43,582 nt of DNA from Basidiobolus ranarum (taxonomy: Eukaryota > Basidiobolomycota > Basidiobolomycetes > Basidiobolales), in the NCBI GenBank assembly GCA_040143965.1, contig JASJQH010006907.1, positions 1 through 43,582 of the forward strand, in the 5' to 3' direction. Position 1 is the first letter of the stretch. Every line of letters begins with the position of its first letter. This document shows positions 1 to 10,988 of the stretch, piece by piece. The translations under genes and the position numbers were made by a program. The notes beneath the pieces are model-generated. The model was not told the DNA's origin. It made no database searches and worked only from the letters and a program-made list of their open reading frames with translations.

Positions 1-31
1 TGTCCACGACAATAAAAATATGTAAAATATT

Positions 32-103
32 GGGCTCAACCGGGAATTGAACCCGGGACCTCCACGACCCGAACGAGGAATCATACGACTAGACCATTGA
101 GCC
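32..103 (-). tRNA. tRNA-Pro (anticodon CGG)
   Basis: On the minus strand this 72-nt stretch folds as a cloverleaf. The 7-bp acceptor is GGCTCAA/TTGAGCC, followed by T8, a D-arm like that of yeast tRNA-Pro, and a 7-nt anticodon loop TTCGGGT giving anticodon CGG (codon CCG). The variable loop is 5 nt. The T-stem is CCGGG/CCCGG around loop TTCAATT. The discriminator base is C, as in eukaryotic cytosolic tRNA-Pro, and CCA is not encoded. There is no intron. One T-T mismatch lies in the middle of the anticodon stem, which is a little unusual; the rest pairs cleanly. Confidence 0.9.
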
Positions 104-104
104 C

Positions 105-2100
105 TAGTTGTCAATGTTACGAAATTGGATTATCAGACAAAAGCGATGGCAATTTTGTAGACAACATAATGTCTCAATCAACTCAATATTTTGTACGCAT
201 ATAATGCATAAGCAAACCTTGACCTTCACCCAGTTTCATATCTACACCTTTCCCACATGTCTTGCAATCACCAAAACAAGAAAAGAAATGCATATATCTC
301 CTACTGGTGAACGAATCATTACTAAACATTAGGGAGAAAATTCCCTATTATTTTTCTACTATAGGTATAAATTCTAAAACGAACCGACAGCAGAGACGAA
401 AGTTACAAGACATCGGAAACGGGCCGTCAGTGTTATATACATGTTTCGAAATTAGTACACTCCCAAATCCGGCAGGAATGCCACTCGATTTTTCCCCTGA
501 TCAACCCCATAAAAATAGCGCAATCGAAATAAAATCAATCAGTCAATTTATCAGTGAATCAAGTCCCGAAATTGCACTCACCTCAGGAACCAGCCCCAAT
601 ATCAAATTATGACCAGAAATAACACTTAGTATAATCAGTAAACAAACCGACTGCAAATGTTACTTCACTTTTGTTTAATCATGCCCTCTAGGTGAATATG
701 TTTGTTTGTGAGTGCTCATGCGTTAATAATAAGAAATGTATTTAATAATAAGCCTGTATTTATATATAGTTATCTCTCATTAGCTACTGCATACAGAACT
801 GCCTTAAGTCAACTATTATTCAGGCTTAGGCAATGCTTGGATAAATGTTCTTGAAGTATCAAATACAGCGAACACTTCGTAGCCTGCCCAATAGCCGAAA
901 GTGCGACAAATACAACACAATCATCTTTTATGATATCAATCACGAATACATAGCCAATCTTTTGAATTCAATGAAATTTCATGCATCATTTAATGTGAGT
1001 AAAAAGTCAAGTATCTAAAGCACAATATTGGGACCAATCTGGGGAGTTTTTTCTTCTAAATCAGCGGAGGAGACTACAATAGATAAATTCATGCTGTCAA
1101 CTAATTGCATTTGTGAAGGCGGTGCTCACAAGTTCCAAAACAGAGTAAATAGTTGGAATGCATTTGATGAAATCATTGTACTTACTAGAACTTGTAAGTG
1201 AAGACATCAATCTAATAAAAAAAACCAATATATATTTGGGTATTGCCAATTTATATATAGCATGGAATGAAGACAGTGGATGAATTTGAAATACTCATAC
1301 AAGAGAATATAGTCGAATAAGATGTGCCCTCTACTGAAAGCATTTAGTAGAAATGTAGTTTATAAGCGACTAGAAGCAACAGATGGTAGTTATTAATGAT
1401 AAGGATTGTAATGAGCATTTACATCTGTTTATCATCCATTTCTTTCATTTACAACGTATATAGAATCTATGTATGTTTAGTAGCTCTAGTGTATTATTTC
1501 AATAGATTTTACTTTGTCAACAACAATTTTCAGCTTACAGACTCTGAAGTGATACTAAAAATACCTAGATATTTTAGTTAAAAGTGAATGCAATAAGAAA
1601 CTAGTAAGAATATTAAAGTAGTAATGTTTGCAGTTTGACAGTAACATTTTACAAGTCTATTCACACTGCTTGAATAATCAAATAATGATGGTGTGGTGAT
1701 CATGAGTAGTAATAATACAGCCATGCCTTCCAAGCAAGGGTTAGTAAGAGTTGTACTAGAATAGCATCAATGTGTATACAGCAACAGATGTAAATGCCGG
1801 TCGCTTACTAAATTAATATAGTAACAACTTATATATAGATATTTCACATGCTAAAGTTATAAGAGAACCTAAAGATATTCCAATTTCTTAGTGTAAAAAG
1901 CCAATCTCCTCAACTAGCTATCACCACAATACGCTATCGATACACCGTCACTGCAGCAATATTACAATAAATCTCTTTGTTACCATATCAATGGTAAGTG
2001 TACCTAGTGAGAGTACACCAAATAAGTAAATACAACACGGTTAGTACAACACTGTTGAGATTTAGAAGACCAATTTGGTGAAGCGATTATTAATCTTTTT
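105..2100. other. AT-rich intergenic stretch, no recognised gene
   Basis: I find no recognisable gene here. A plus-strand ORF at 262-612 (116 codons) has no domain I know. On the opposite strand a coding-like path at about 450-645 has a good donor (GTGAGT) and acceptor, but no start can be placed. Both are too weak to call. The rest is short frames in AT-rich DNA. Confidence 0.5.
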
Positions 2101-2144
2101 AGTTTGATTAAGATTGGACTACTCATGCTCGCCAGATAATAAGC

Positions 2145-2332
2145 AATATATATATGCTGATTTTAGACCCGAAAACTACCCGAATACCATACTATTAATT
2201 CAAAAGATGATAGAATATCTACGAGATCGAAATTGGCGACTAGTCAATTTAGCAACATGTCTTGGCAGTAAAGCATTTTATCGAGAGCCCGCACCATCAG
2301 ATAGAATTTGTGGAGTTGGAGAATGTCCTTAA
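2145..2332 (+). pseudogene. Chitin deacetylase (CE4) C-terminal fragment
   Basis: Only about the last 60 residues of a polysaccharide (chitin) deacetylase remain. They include the C-terminal helix and strand of the CE4 fold, with NWRLVNLATCLG matching the family block usually written as RGW-x-LVxL-x-ECLG, followed by a Cys-containing tail that ends in CGVGECP and TAA. No upstream catalytic blocks (NodB Asp-Asp, His-x-x-x-His, RPPYG) can be found in frame, so this is a truncated copy. It faces the longer minus-strand relic that ends 68 bp away, and the two tails share roughly half their residues, so they derive from different paralogues or diverged long ago. Confidence 0.7.
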
Positions 2333-2400
2333 TAGAAGAGAAATTTCAAAGAAATCTTTTTAAATTATTATATTAAATAAGCAACATTGAATTAAATAAT

Positions 2401-2945
2401 CTAAATGCAATCTTCCACACCACAACTATTATCATTAGGATTAGGGTCACAATAGAATGGTGCGCTACCCAAACATTCTGGCAAATTCACCAAATTCCAA
2501 CCACGACCTTAAAGATATTCAATAGCACGTTGAGCAAGAGGAATGGTTTTGGGTTAACTTTCTAGCCTGAAATCGGTGGTGGTATTCCAAACATCATGAT
2601 TTAAGGAGATAAATTTACCTACTTTAGGATCAGTAGGTCCGGTTTACTCCACGTGTTCCTTGTACATCTCATCAATTGTATTGACTGGATCCCAATCCAC
2701 AGGATCTATATTCCAATTTTCGATGGTTTAACCCATACGTTTGAGAATCTTCAGAGCGGAAGCATCGGTAGCACCATAAGGTGGTCTCATGCAGGTAGGC
2801 ACCTTGCCGACAATTTTAACGAGAGCATGATTTAATCCGGTCATTTGATAGACCAGCACTATAAGCACGTTTCACCACATCTGAAAGTTGATAAATACTC
2901 AAGGTTGGATTTAGAGTATCAGCATTTTTTTCATTAAATTCATTC
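2401..2945 (-). pseudogene. Decayed chitin deacetylase (CE4)
   Basis: The minus strand encodes recognisable CE4 blocks in order: DVVKRAYSAG (about 2850-2882), then MTGLNHALVKIVGKVPT, MRPPYGATDASALKILKRMG (about 2730-2790), NWNIDPVDWDPVN, LNHDVWNTT and NLVNLPECLG, ending in a Cys-containing tail and TAG. The gene is dead. Four TAA codons interrupt the frame, and sequence between AYSAG and MTGLNH is missing, which removes the HTWSH-type metal-binding motif and shifts the frame. Active relatives de-N-acetylate chitin to chitosan at the cell wall. I see no upstream NodB start region. Confidence 0.8.
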
Positions 2946-5498
2946 ACGAAAAAGGGTGGATTTCACTATGTTATTTGAGCAGCAATTACATAGGCCATGC
3001 ACGTTTTAATGTTGGTGCACAACAAGCAATATTGGCAAAGTATATATAAAGGATACTAATTTTGAGAGTACCTTTCATAAATCTAGGAGCAAGAATTAGC
3101 TCCAAAATGCTGCTCAAGCCTTTGTTGTGACTACCCAACAGCAGTAATTGTAAAGTTCCAAATTTATACCTTCCTGCTTATTGTTAAAGTATCTTGGGAG
3201 CCCGTTGGGAGTGGTTTGGAGAATTAGCGAAATTGGTGGTTTTCACTTATTGAGTTGACATTTATAGTTTTGTCAAGATGTAAAGAAACTAACGTAGAAT
3301 GTGTTAAGGAAGGTCCTAGGAACATGTGTGCAAAGCTTGGGCCTTCTAGCACAAGTTTGAAAAAATCTATATATCTGAGAACTTCTAAGTAAATTCCTCT
3401 TGAGAATAATTCGTGATATCTTAGTTCAATATAAGATAACTAGATACTAAGCTATATATATGACTATATAGGTGTTTAGACAATGCTAATTTCAACACTT
3501 GTTACCCATGATTCAATAGTTTGGCGAATTTCATTAGCTTGAAAATGAGAGTAAGATAGAAATCATTTTTGGCAGGTAGTAAGTAGTGAGATGTTAGAGG
3601 ATTGCTAGGTGTTGTTACTGATGGAATCCATAATATTGCATAAGTGACTATATAAAAAAGTATTGTAAAATAGTAAGCAAACTGATTGGTGAAGTAGTGG
3701 TTTACCATTAGTATGTATGTTAAAAGTAAATATGGAGGTTGTAGAGGAGAGTAAATTTTCCATCTCAGGATTATATTAAAGATGATAGCATGAGGGGATT
3801 GCTTCACCTAAGCTCCCTGCTCTTATCCTATCTTACTTTTTCACTATAAGATTTATAACTGCCACATTGTTTCTCCCACTCTTCACACCTCAGCTTCTCA
3901 ACAAAACTTACACCTTTACCATCATATAAATACAAAAACACAATCTCGGGTTATGTTGGAATAAGAATATATAAATCAAAATAAACAAGCAGAAAAGTAT
4001 AATCAAAATTATACAAATGTCTTCTCAACGAGCCAAATATAGAAGTTCCTACTTGAGGACTTGTGTTCGAATAAGTTCAAGTGTAGAAGTTTAAGTTGGT
4101 GCCACATTAAAAGTATGTCACTGCATCGAATTGACATGAAGCGCAACTGCAGAACATGACGAACCTTTGGTAGATTGTAACTAATGGTGCATGTTCGTAT
4201 AGATGCATCCCTTCAGACGTGCCCGTAATATACGAGTAAGGTTGGTGATTTATCATCAGTTTTGAGTTATTTCGGGGTGTAATCTGTGAGGTGTTTGCAG
4301 CGCTATTTAGGAGTGCAATCTACGGGGTACTGGTAAACAAATTAGGAGCTTTATATGAATATTCTCATCTACTTAGTTGATTGATGTACACAGTTATGTA
4401 CTCCGCGTAACATGCGAATTCCTATCGAATGCCAAGTACCATCCCTTTACTAAATGAGTGGCCTACTAACTCTGATCGAAATCTCGATATTTCAATTTAT
4501 CACCAAAAGTGATACAGGCAATATTGAAAGCAATACATGTTGCACTAAAAGCATTGGCGCATGAATAAAAACAAGACGAAAGAGACAGACGAGGCACAGT
4601 AGAGTTGCCAAGTATAACACAAGAAGCGGCTTGGTAAAATTGTATAACATGCTCAACACTGTGCTAAACAGTATTGACTGAGACGAAGCATATAGTTGTA
4701 TTTGAGTACTTCAATGGAACGCACCCATCATACTATCCTATTTCACAAAGCTTAATCATCCAAATTCACTTCTTTACCATCCTTTGCACATTTTTCTTGG
4801 TACAAGTGAGCGACAGTAAGTAAAGCCGTGTTTGAAATACTCGCTAACATGAAAGGATAGAATAAATAACTAACAACAAGTTCAATAGTGAGGGAACCCA
4901 GTCGAAGAGCACCACAAGACCTATGGTAACAGAAACTTTTAGCACTTTTCAAGGAAATACAATCAACCAACGCGATAAGTTGAATTCGGAACATTTATAC
5001 GAGTCAATGGGCTACTCTAGAGTTAATGTAGATAACCTTGAAGCTATTCGCAAGACATTTGGAATACATAGTAAACATATATTCCAAGCTCGAACCTTTC
5101 GACTAAACAAATAGTCGTATTTTTTATGTTGATGCGTCATATCATGGGTTTCAAACCTGGAGCGACTCAAATTATATCCAGCATCGACTTCACACATATT
5201 TCCTTGATTCCATCCATCTATCGTAAATAGTCCTACAGTTGATCAAGGCTGGCAAAGAACATCAGCAGTTATATTTCTAGCTCATATCTTACATAGCAGC
5301 TGTTTTCCGTACCCATACACAACTCTTCCAAGATAGAAATTGTGTTGAAGTCTCCAGAAAAACAGCAGCCACTGGAATGTGCACAATAATTGTTTGGTTT
5401 ATTTTAATTCCGTGGATATACATTCTCTGGTGGCTTTAGCCCCAAGTTCTGGTCATTAACTACAGTGGATATTGTTGATTGGATTTGGGACTATCATT
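2946..5498. other. Intergenic region with only doubtful short ORFs
   Basis: No recognised gene. Three short frames look somewhat protein-like. One is a hydrophobic 101-codon minus frame (3502-3807). The second is a minus frame at 4752-4915 encoding a membrane-like segment (GSLTIELVVSYLFYPF) with an acceptor-like CCATAG upstream, which could be a last exon. The third is a plus frame at 4923-5114. None has an identifiable family or a complete gene model. Confidence 0.4.
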
Positions 5499-7064
5499 TT
5501 AGGTATGTGCGTGCAATGGCAGCTCTAAAGTGGCATCATAGGCGGCGTCGTTGACTTCCAGTAGCTGAAAGAGTGATATGAAAGTTAGGTTAGACATGGA
5601 ATGGGGTCAGTATTTTGATATGAGCTTTACATCGATTTCCTCTTCCAGCATTGTGATCATGAGATCTGTGGAGAGCATAGATGACAGCCTGCGGACTTGT
5701 TGCTCTAAATGGCCCCTATGTTGCACTGATGATTAATATCCATTTTGCACACATCTCGACATACAACATACCTCAGATCAGCTTCGAATTTATTTCTCTT
5801 GTGGCTTGCAAGTTTTAAGTCGCGATGGCTGGATTCTAGGTTGTTGTATCTTGTATCCCAACTGTGTATTTCATGGCCTTGGTGCACAATTATTGAAATG
5901 AACGCAGTTAGAAAGGAGGGAAGCTATTAGACCAGTGTGATGTGGACAATAAATATGCGATTCTCGTAAACTTACGAAGCTCCAATATAGTGCAATTTTT
6001 CCTCTGTATAGCCTCCTCATATCGTCGACGTTTAACTCTCTCCACAAGTAAGTTTCTTTCGCACGTTTCACGTTGAGCCTTTTCTGTCAGATTTATTAGA
6101 TGCTTTCTTGCTATCAATGTATACGTACTAAACGCTAGTTACCATTTTCTATGGCTCTCTGCAAAGCATTACTGTTTTTCTGGAGTATCTTTGTGGCCCA
6201 TATTAGTTACGGTCTTTGCACAATGTCTGATTAATGATAAATACTCACTTCTATAACGCTCAAAGCCTCCTTTAATTCTTCACTATGAGACTCATATACT
6301 AAAGCTAAGGTAAACGCAATACTCTCAGTTTCATATGCATTTCTTATAGAGTGTGCTGATCCTTTCTTACCTGGATTCCCTTCGGCTTTACGCTTTGACA
6401 TATTGCTAACATATCTGAAAAATCAGCAAGGATGATGGTGTAATGGTGTAAATATACATATAAAATACTTTACTTTGAATCCAGAAGAGAAATTCTCTGG
6501 TGATCAACGTAATCTCCCGACGATAAGGATTCTAAATCCATTTCTGGAGATGAATTCCTGGTGGATTTATCGCTTGAGTTAGAACCTCTGGACCTGGTTC
6601 TCATGGTAATTACAATGTCCTCTTTTTTTGTTCTTGAACTGCATCTGGATTAGCTTCTACACCTCAATTCAATAGATCCCCATCAGAAATCACTTACTAT
6701 TTATCTGCATCACAAGGCTTGGTAACAAAGTCGTCATCCCATTTAGGTCGTGGCTTTGGGGACGGGCTGGGAGTTAGTAAGGAAAGTCTGCAAGAATTCG
6801 CCGTTGGCAAGTGGGGATTTCTGCATAGGAGCTTTTGTCTACGCTCCAGTTTGATGGGGGAGATTTTGCCTCCTAAGGGAGCTAGCAAAAGACATATTAG
6901 CATGAGGAGTGATATGTATTAAAAGGAGAACGGATAATACCTGGACTGGCTGGAGGAGTATACAAACTGGTTACACGGCTCAAAGATTCCGATGGATTTG
7001 CGGCATCCTTTAGAGGTGCTGTAGCATCATTGAGCAAGGAAGTGATTGGAATGCAGACAGGCAT
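5499..7064 (-). CDS. Coiled-coil protein of unknown function, 349 aa, nine exons
   Basis: Nine exons join in frame on the minus strand: 7064-6941, 6881-6698, 6638-6474, 6414-6249, 6188-6143, 6083-5976, 5877-5772, 5715-5631, 5564-5499. Introns are 35-66 nt of GT-AG type, mostly 56-66 nt, and most have CTAAY-like branch sites. The product begins MPVCIPITSL and ends HAHT. Residues 1-155 are low complexity and rich in Ser/Pro, with several SP/TP dipeptides (TPPASP, TPSPSPKP) and a basic patch (MRTRSRG). Residues about 160-328 are almost wholly charged helix with heptad-like leucines (LQKNSNALQ, LVERVKRRRYEEAIQRK, LEQQVRRLSSML), so a long coiled coil is expected. The SP/TP sites suggest proline-directed phosphorylation and the coiled coil an assembly role; both are inference. 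I do not recognise the family. Confidence 0.72.
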
Positions 7065-8170
7065 AATGAACTGTAAGCTGGGTATATATGTTGTATTTAT
7101 GAATATGTCGGGTCTATGAGCAAGTGAGAGGTTCCCAATGACATAAAAATTCTATGTGCATGAATTGTAGGCCATTCGATGATCTCCTACGACTAGACAT
7201 TCGCTGAATTTATATCTAATTCATCAGATAGATATGTTTGTTTATTATTTGAACCGTGCATGATTAGAGAGGTTTCGCGCTTGCACTAACACATAACACT
7301 ATTGTTGCCACTTTGACCATAGCCATTCGATGTAACCGCTCAATGCAGTAAACCACAGGTCAACAAGACTACTATCATATTGCAGGTCTTAAACTACTAC
7401 AAAGCTACAGCTCAACATTGTCATCTTAGAAATGGGGCAGAGTGTTTTGGATCAATAACAAGAGCAAAGTATTATGGATCGGCAGATCAACGGTAAATTC
7501 ATGAATAGCCGAAAATAGCGTATTGTATTAATAGAGCAACCCCGCATTCCTTTTTAAGAAGAGGTCTTGGGATCTAATCTAAAATACGAGTCTAACCCTA
7601 AACTCAAAAGAAATTATTCTCGATCAGTCTCAAGAAACCATTTAGTTACTTTTAATCTAACTATGGGTTTGGCAAGAATTTCGTGAACCCATCTTTCTGA
7701 TATCTGTTTACCTGAATTTCTTTCTTATCCCCCAGTTTCATCTCCATAACTAACCCTGAATACGTGTTTTCTCTTTTCAACTTGGCTCAAAATATACCTT
7801 CCAATATTAAGCCAAATAGTCATATACCGATATAGCTACTGGAACTTTGCGGAGAGACTATCTTACGCTTTTTCCTTGGATTTTTTATCGTTACTTGGAA
7901 GGAATTCTTTCATGCTACAAACGTTCCTCTCTATTTTAGACTCTTCTTTGTTAGAAGCCATCATTTAAACTTTTTTTTCTGAATTTACCTCAAGGGTATT
8001 GATTGCCCATTTGTTTCGTTCAGTATTGCTAACATCATAGAACTACTGTTAGATTTCATTCTTATATTCATATATTCTAATTCTCTCCACTATCAAGCCA
8101 ATAGTGTACAGAATTGCTGACCTTCTACTTGAAACAAAGTACGTTCCCTATATTTGTCGAGAAAGCTACC
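7065..8170. promoter_or_regulatory. Divergent intergenic region (coiled-coil gene / kinase)
   Basis: This 1.1-kb spacer separates two divergently transcribed genes and must hold both promoters. I see no coding exon. A telobox-like TAACCCTAAA lies at about 7592-7602 and a pyrimidine-rich stretch precedes the kinase start. No clear TATA box could be assigned to either gene. Confidence 0.4.
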
Positions 8171-10073
8171 ATGGGCGCCATTTGTTGTAAGGAAGAAGAG
8201 ATTGATTTTACTGATGAAGGTGTTTCCCCTTTCTATTCACCTTTTTTCCATGACCTTAGACTAACCATCCTTACAACTGAATGCTTTTATCTCAGTGGAA
8301 CTATATCACTTCAATTTACTACGTTCCGTTGGAAGAGGGGCTTTTGGCAAGGTAATTCGAAGAGACGAACAACCTAGCATCTCCTTTTCATTGGCTAAAG
8401 TGTCTTCTATTTGACCTTAGGTTCGAATTGTTCAGCATAGACGCACCAAGAAATTATACGCCCTGAAGTATATCAACAAGCATCGTTGTATCCGTATGCG
8501 AGGGGTTGAAAATATTCTTCAAGAGCGGCGCCTACTGGAAGAAATTAACTCTTCACTGATATGCAACCTTCGATATGCATTCCAAGATGACGAAAACATG
8601 TTTATGGTGTTAGATCTAATGCTTGGTGGAGACCTTAGATTCCACTTGGATCGTCAAGGTCCTATGAGGGAGGAGGTGGTTCGTTTTTATGTCGCTGAAA
8701 TCGCCCTAGGCTTGCGTTATCTTCATTCCAAACATATTGTGCATAGGTATGGTAGAATAAAACGACGGTTTGTTCTGAAATCTAGATTTCAATCTCACAT
8801 TTTACTCTAGGGATCTGAAGCCCGATAACATTCTATTGGATGAAAAAGGTACGTTCAACCCAGTTACTTATTCCCGCAGTGTAATTAACTAATCGCTCCA
8901 CCATCAAAGGACATGCCCATCTGACAGACTTCAACATCGCTGTTCAATACAAAGACAAACCCCTTAAATCGGTAGCTGGCTCTTTGGCATATATGGGTAT
9001 GTACATATATGCATAACGTTTGAACTAAAACACTAATCCAATTCTTTCAACCATAGCTCCAGAAGTATTGAGTAAAAAGGGATATTTTGGAACCGTGGAC
9101 TGGTGGAGTCTAGGGGTAGTTGCTTACGAGCTGCTTTTTGCCCAGGTACTGTAAGATGTATCAATTCGTTGCTGTGACCCATTGACTCATTTGTTATTAT
9201 AAGCGTCCATTTCGTGCCAAGACTAACGATGCTTTGACTGCGGCCATCATGAACGAAGATCTAGTTTTCCCCACCCATGCGGAAAGTACTGTCACTGAAG
9301 AAGCTATAGACGCTATTCGTGGAGTAAGTAACTTTTACTCTGGTGAATGGACATGCTATATTTTAGTGTATTAACTTGACTGATAATCATATAGCTATGC
9401 GAGCGAGACATTCGAAAACGCTTAGGCTGTGGTGATGATGGGTTTGCGCGACTGAAAGCCCACCCATGGTTCAAGGATATGGACTGGGAGAAACTCCTAA
9501 CTAAAGAAGCTCAACCACCATTTGAACCAGATGTATGTATCCATGAACGTTTCATGTTTAATAGTCCATCGAATCGAATACTCATTCTTTCCAAAGTCCA
9601 AGCATGCTAATTTCGACGCTACCCATGAGCTAGAAGAGTTACTTCTGGAAGACAATCCCCTGAAAGCGCGTAAACGCAAGGATCCTTCCAAACGCACCAA
9701 ACCACTTACCAGAGAAATGCAAGCTATGGAAGAGCGCTTCCTAATGTACGACTATACGTATCCGAAAGTACAACAACGTGTGCTGAATCACGAGCGTAGT
9801 TACATGGATTTGGCAGCACCGGACAAAACTGCTCTGGACGCTTTGAAAACAGTAGATACCGGTACCTTTGGAACTCTTTCCCAAATTAGTGAATACACTT
9901 TATCCACAGAGTTCAGTAATATCCCAATACCAGTAGCCGGGGCTAATCACAACCTACCTGCGAACAGCGCTTGCAATACCAAGGCTTACCATGATGAGAT
10001 GCAACTTCTGTTCATTCCTTCCAGCAATCAAGCCTCTATGCCACCGAGTACCACAAGTAATACCCCAGCATGA
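8171..10073 (+). CDS. Serine/threonine protein kinase, YANK/STK32 type (AGC group), 459 aa
   Basis: Nine exons: 8171-8219, 8296-8351, 8421-8746, 8811-8848, 8910-8996, 9057-9145, 9204-9323, 9395-9532, 9597-10073. The product starts MGAICC, a good N-myristoylation/palmitoylation signal typical of YANK kinases, so plasma-membrane attachment is likely. The kinase domain is complete: glycine loop GRGAFGK (res. 29-35), ATP-anchoring Lys51 in YALKYINK, catalytic loop HRDLKPDN (from 143), metal-binding segment DFN in place of DFG (a hallmark of this family), APEVL, and the substrate-lobe motif VDWWSLGV. After the catalytic domain comes a tail of about 150 residues with a basic patch and a Ser/Thr-rich end. 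The Met at 8171 was chosen because it puts Gly at position 2 and splices cleanly into the glycine loop. Substrates are unknown. Confidence 0.92.
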
Positions 10074-10988
10074 CTCCCATAAGACATTTTCTGATCCATC
10101 CACTACGTGAATTTTATATTTTTAGCTATTCAAAAGATTCATCCATTTATATCCCAGGTTTATTAATTTATGTATGTCTTTTATCATTTTCCTCTGCGTT
10201 CGCTCTCCCTTCTCTCGTCATTAATATTAGAAGTGATGTCCCCACAGGTATATATATAACCTGATATTCAATTTATTTTCCAAGGAGTATGAATCCACGG
10301 TCACTTATTTTTATCCAATCAATTTCGTTTCGTTTCATTTCATTTCATTTGGTTATCCTTTGTATCCTTCATTGATTATGGTTCGAGTCCTACTTTTAGT
10401 TCTTGACAGTGTCACCATTCTATTTTAGACCCTACATATCACCTCACCCCCTCCCACTAGCTCACATCCACTCTCACCCTCTTTTCCCTTATCCACTGAA
10501 TAGGGGGGGGGCACTTCATTAAAACTTCACTCTACAAACACTCGTACGAAAAAGAAAACGGGGATAGATGATATCGTCCAATAAGTGCTAAAAAGCCGAA
10601 AGAGAGACGAGTGGTAGAGTAGAGTAGGGTATGGTAAGGAACAAAGAAGGGCCAAGGAAAAGAGTCTTACTGCTTAATCAAGAAATTCAATCCACCTTCG
10701 ACTTGATATAAAATCACTTTCAGTGGGAAAATGGGTGGTGATCGTCAATTTAAACCTATTTATTAGGTCAAGAAGGAAGAGTTTACAAAGGGGAATCAAA
10801 ATAGATATCAATGTGTATAAAAAGGTACGGGAATAGTTCAACAGAAATGCTTCATATTAATCTATATGCAAGATGCGTTTAGAAAAAAGGACCCAAATAA
10901 ATCAGATAAAGCTACTCTTTCAAAAGACATATCCATCACCCATTACCTAGCATTCAAGGAGGCTCGATACATGACGCTAGAGGTGATT
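10074..10988. other. Convergent intergenic region (3' UTRs)
   Basis: This lies between the 3' ends of the kinase gene (+) and the ABC transporter (-). It holds a pentanucleotide microsatellite at 10323-10350, pyrimidine-rich DNA, and a run of nine G at 10503-10511. I see no coding exon. Confidence 0.6.
10323..10350. repeat. Pentanucleotide microsatellite (TTTCG)2(TTTCA)3
   Basis: Five tandem 5-bp units: two TTTCG, then three TTTCA, ending in TTT. It sits in the 3' flank of the kinase gene. Confidence 0.85.

Noticed and set aside
262-612. 116-codon plus-strand ORF as a gene
   Set aside because: No domain, no promoter signal, and the opposite strand shows equally good coding-like signals. Not separable from chance.
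2401-2945. In-frame TAA codons as evidence for a reassigned genetic code
   Set aside because: All intact genes in the window use TAA, TAG and TGA as stops and none has TAA inside a conserved block. The relic also has a deletion, so it is simply dead.
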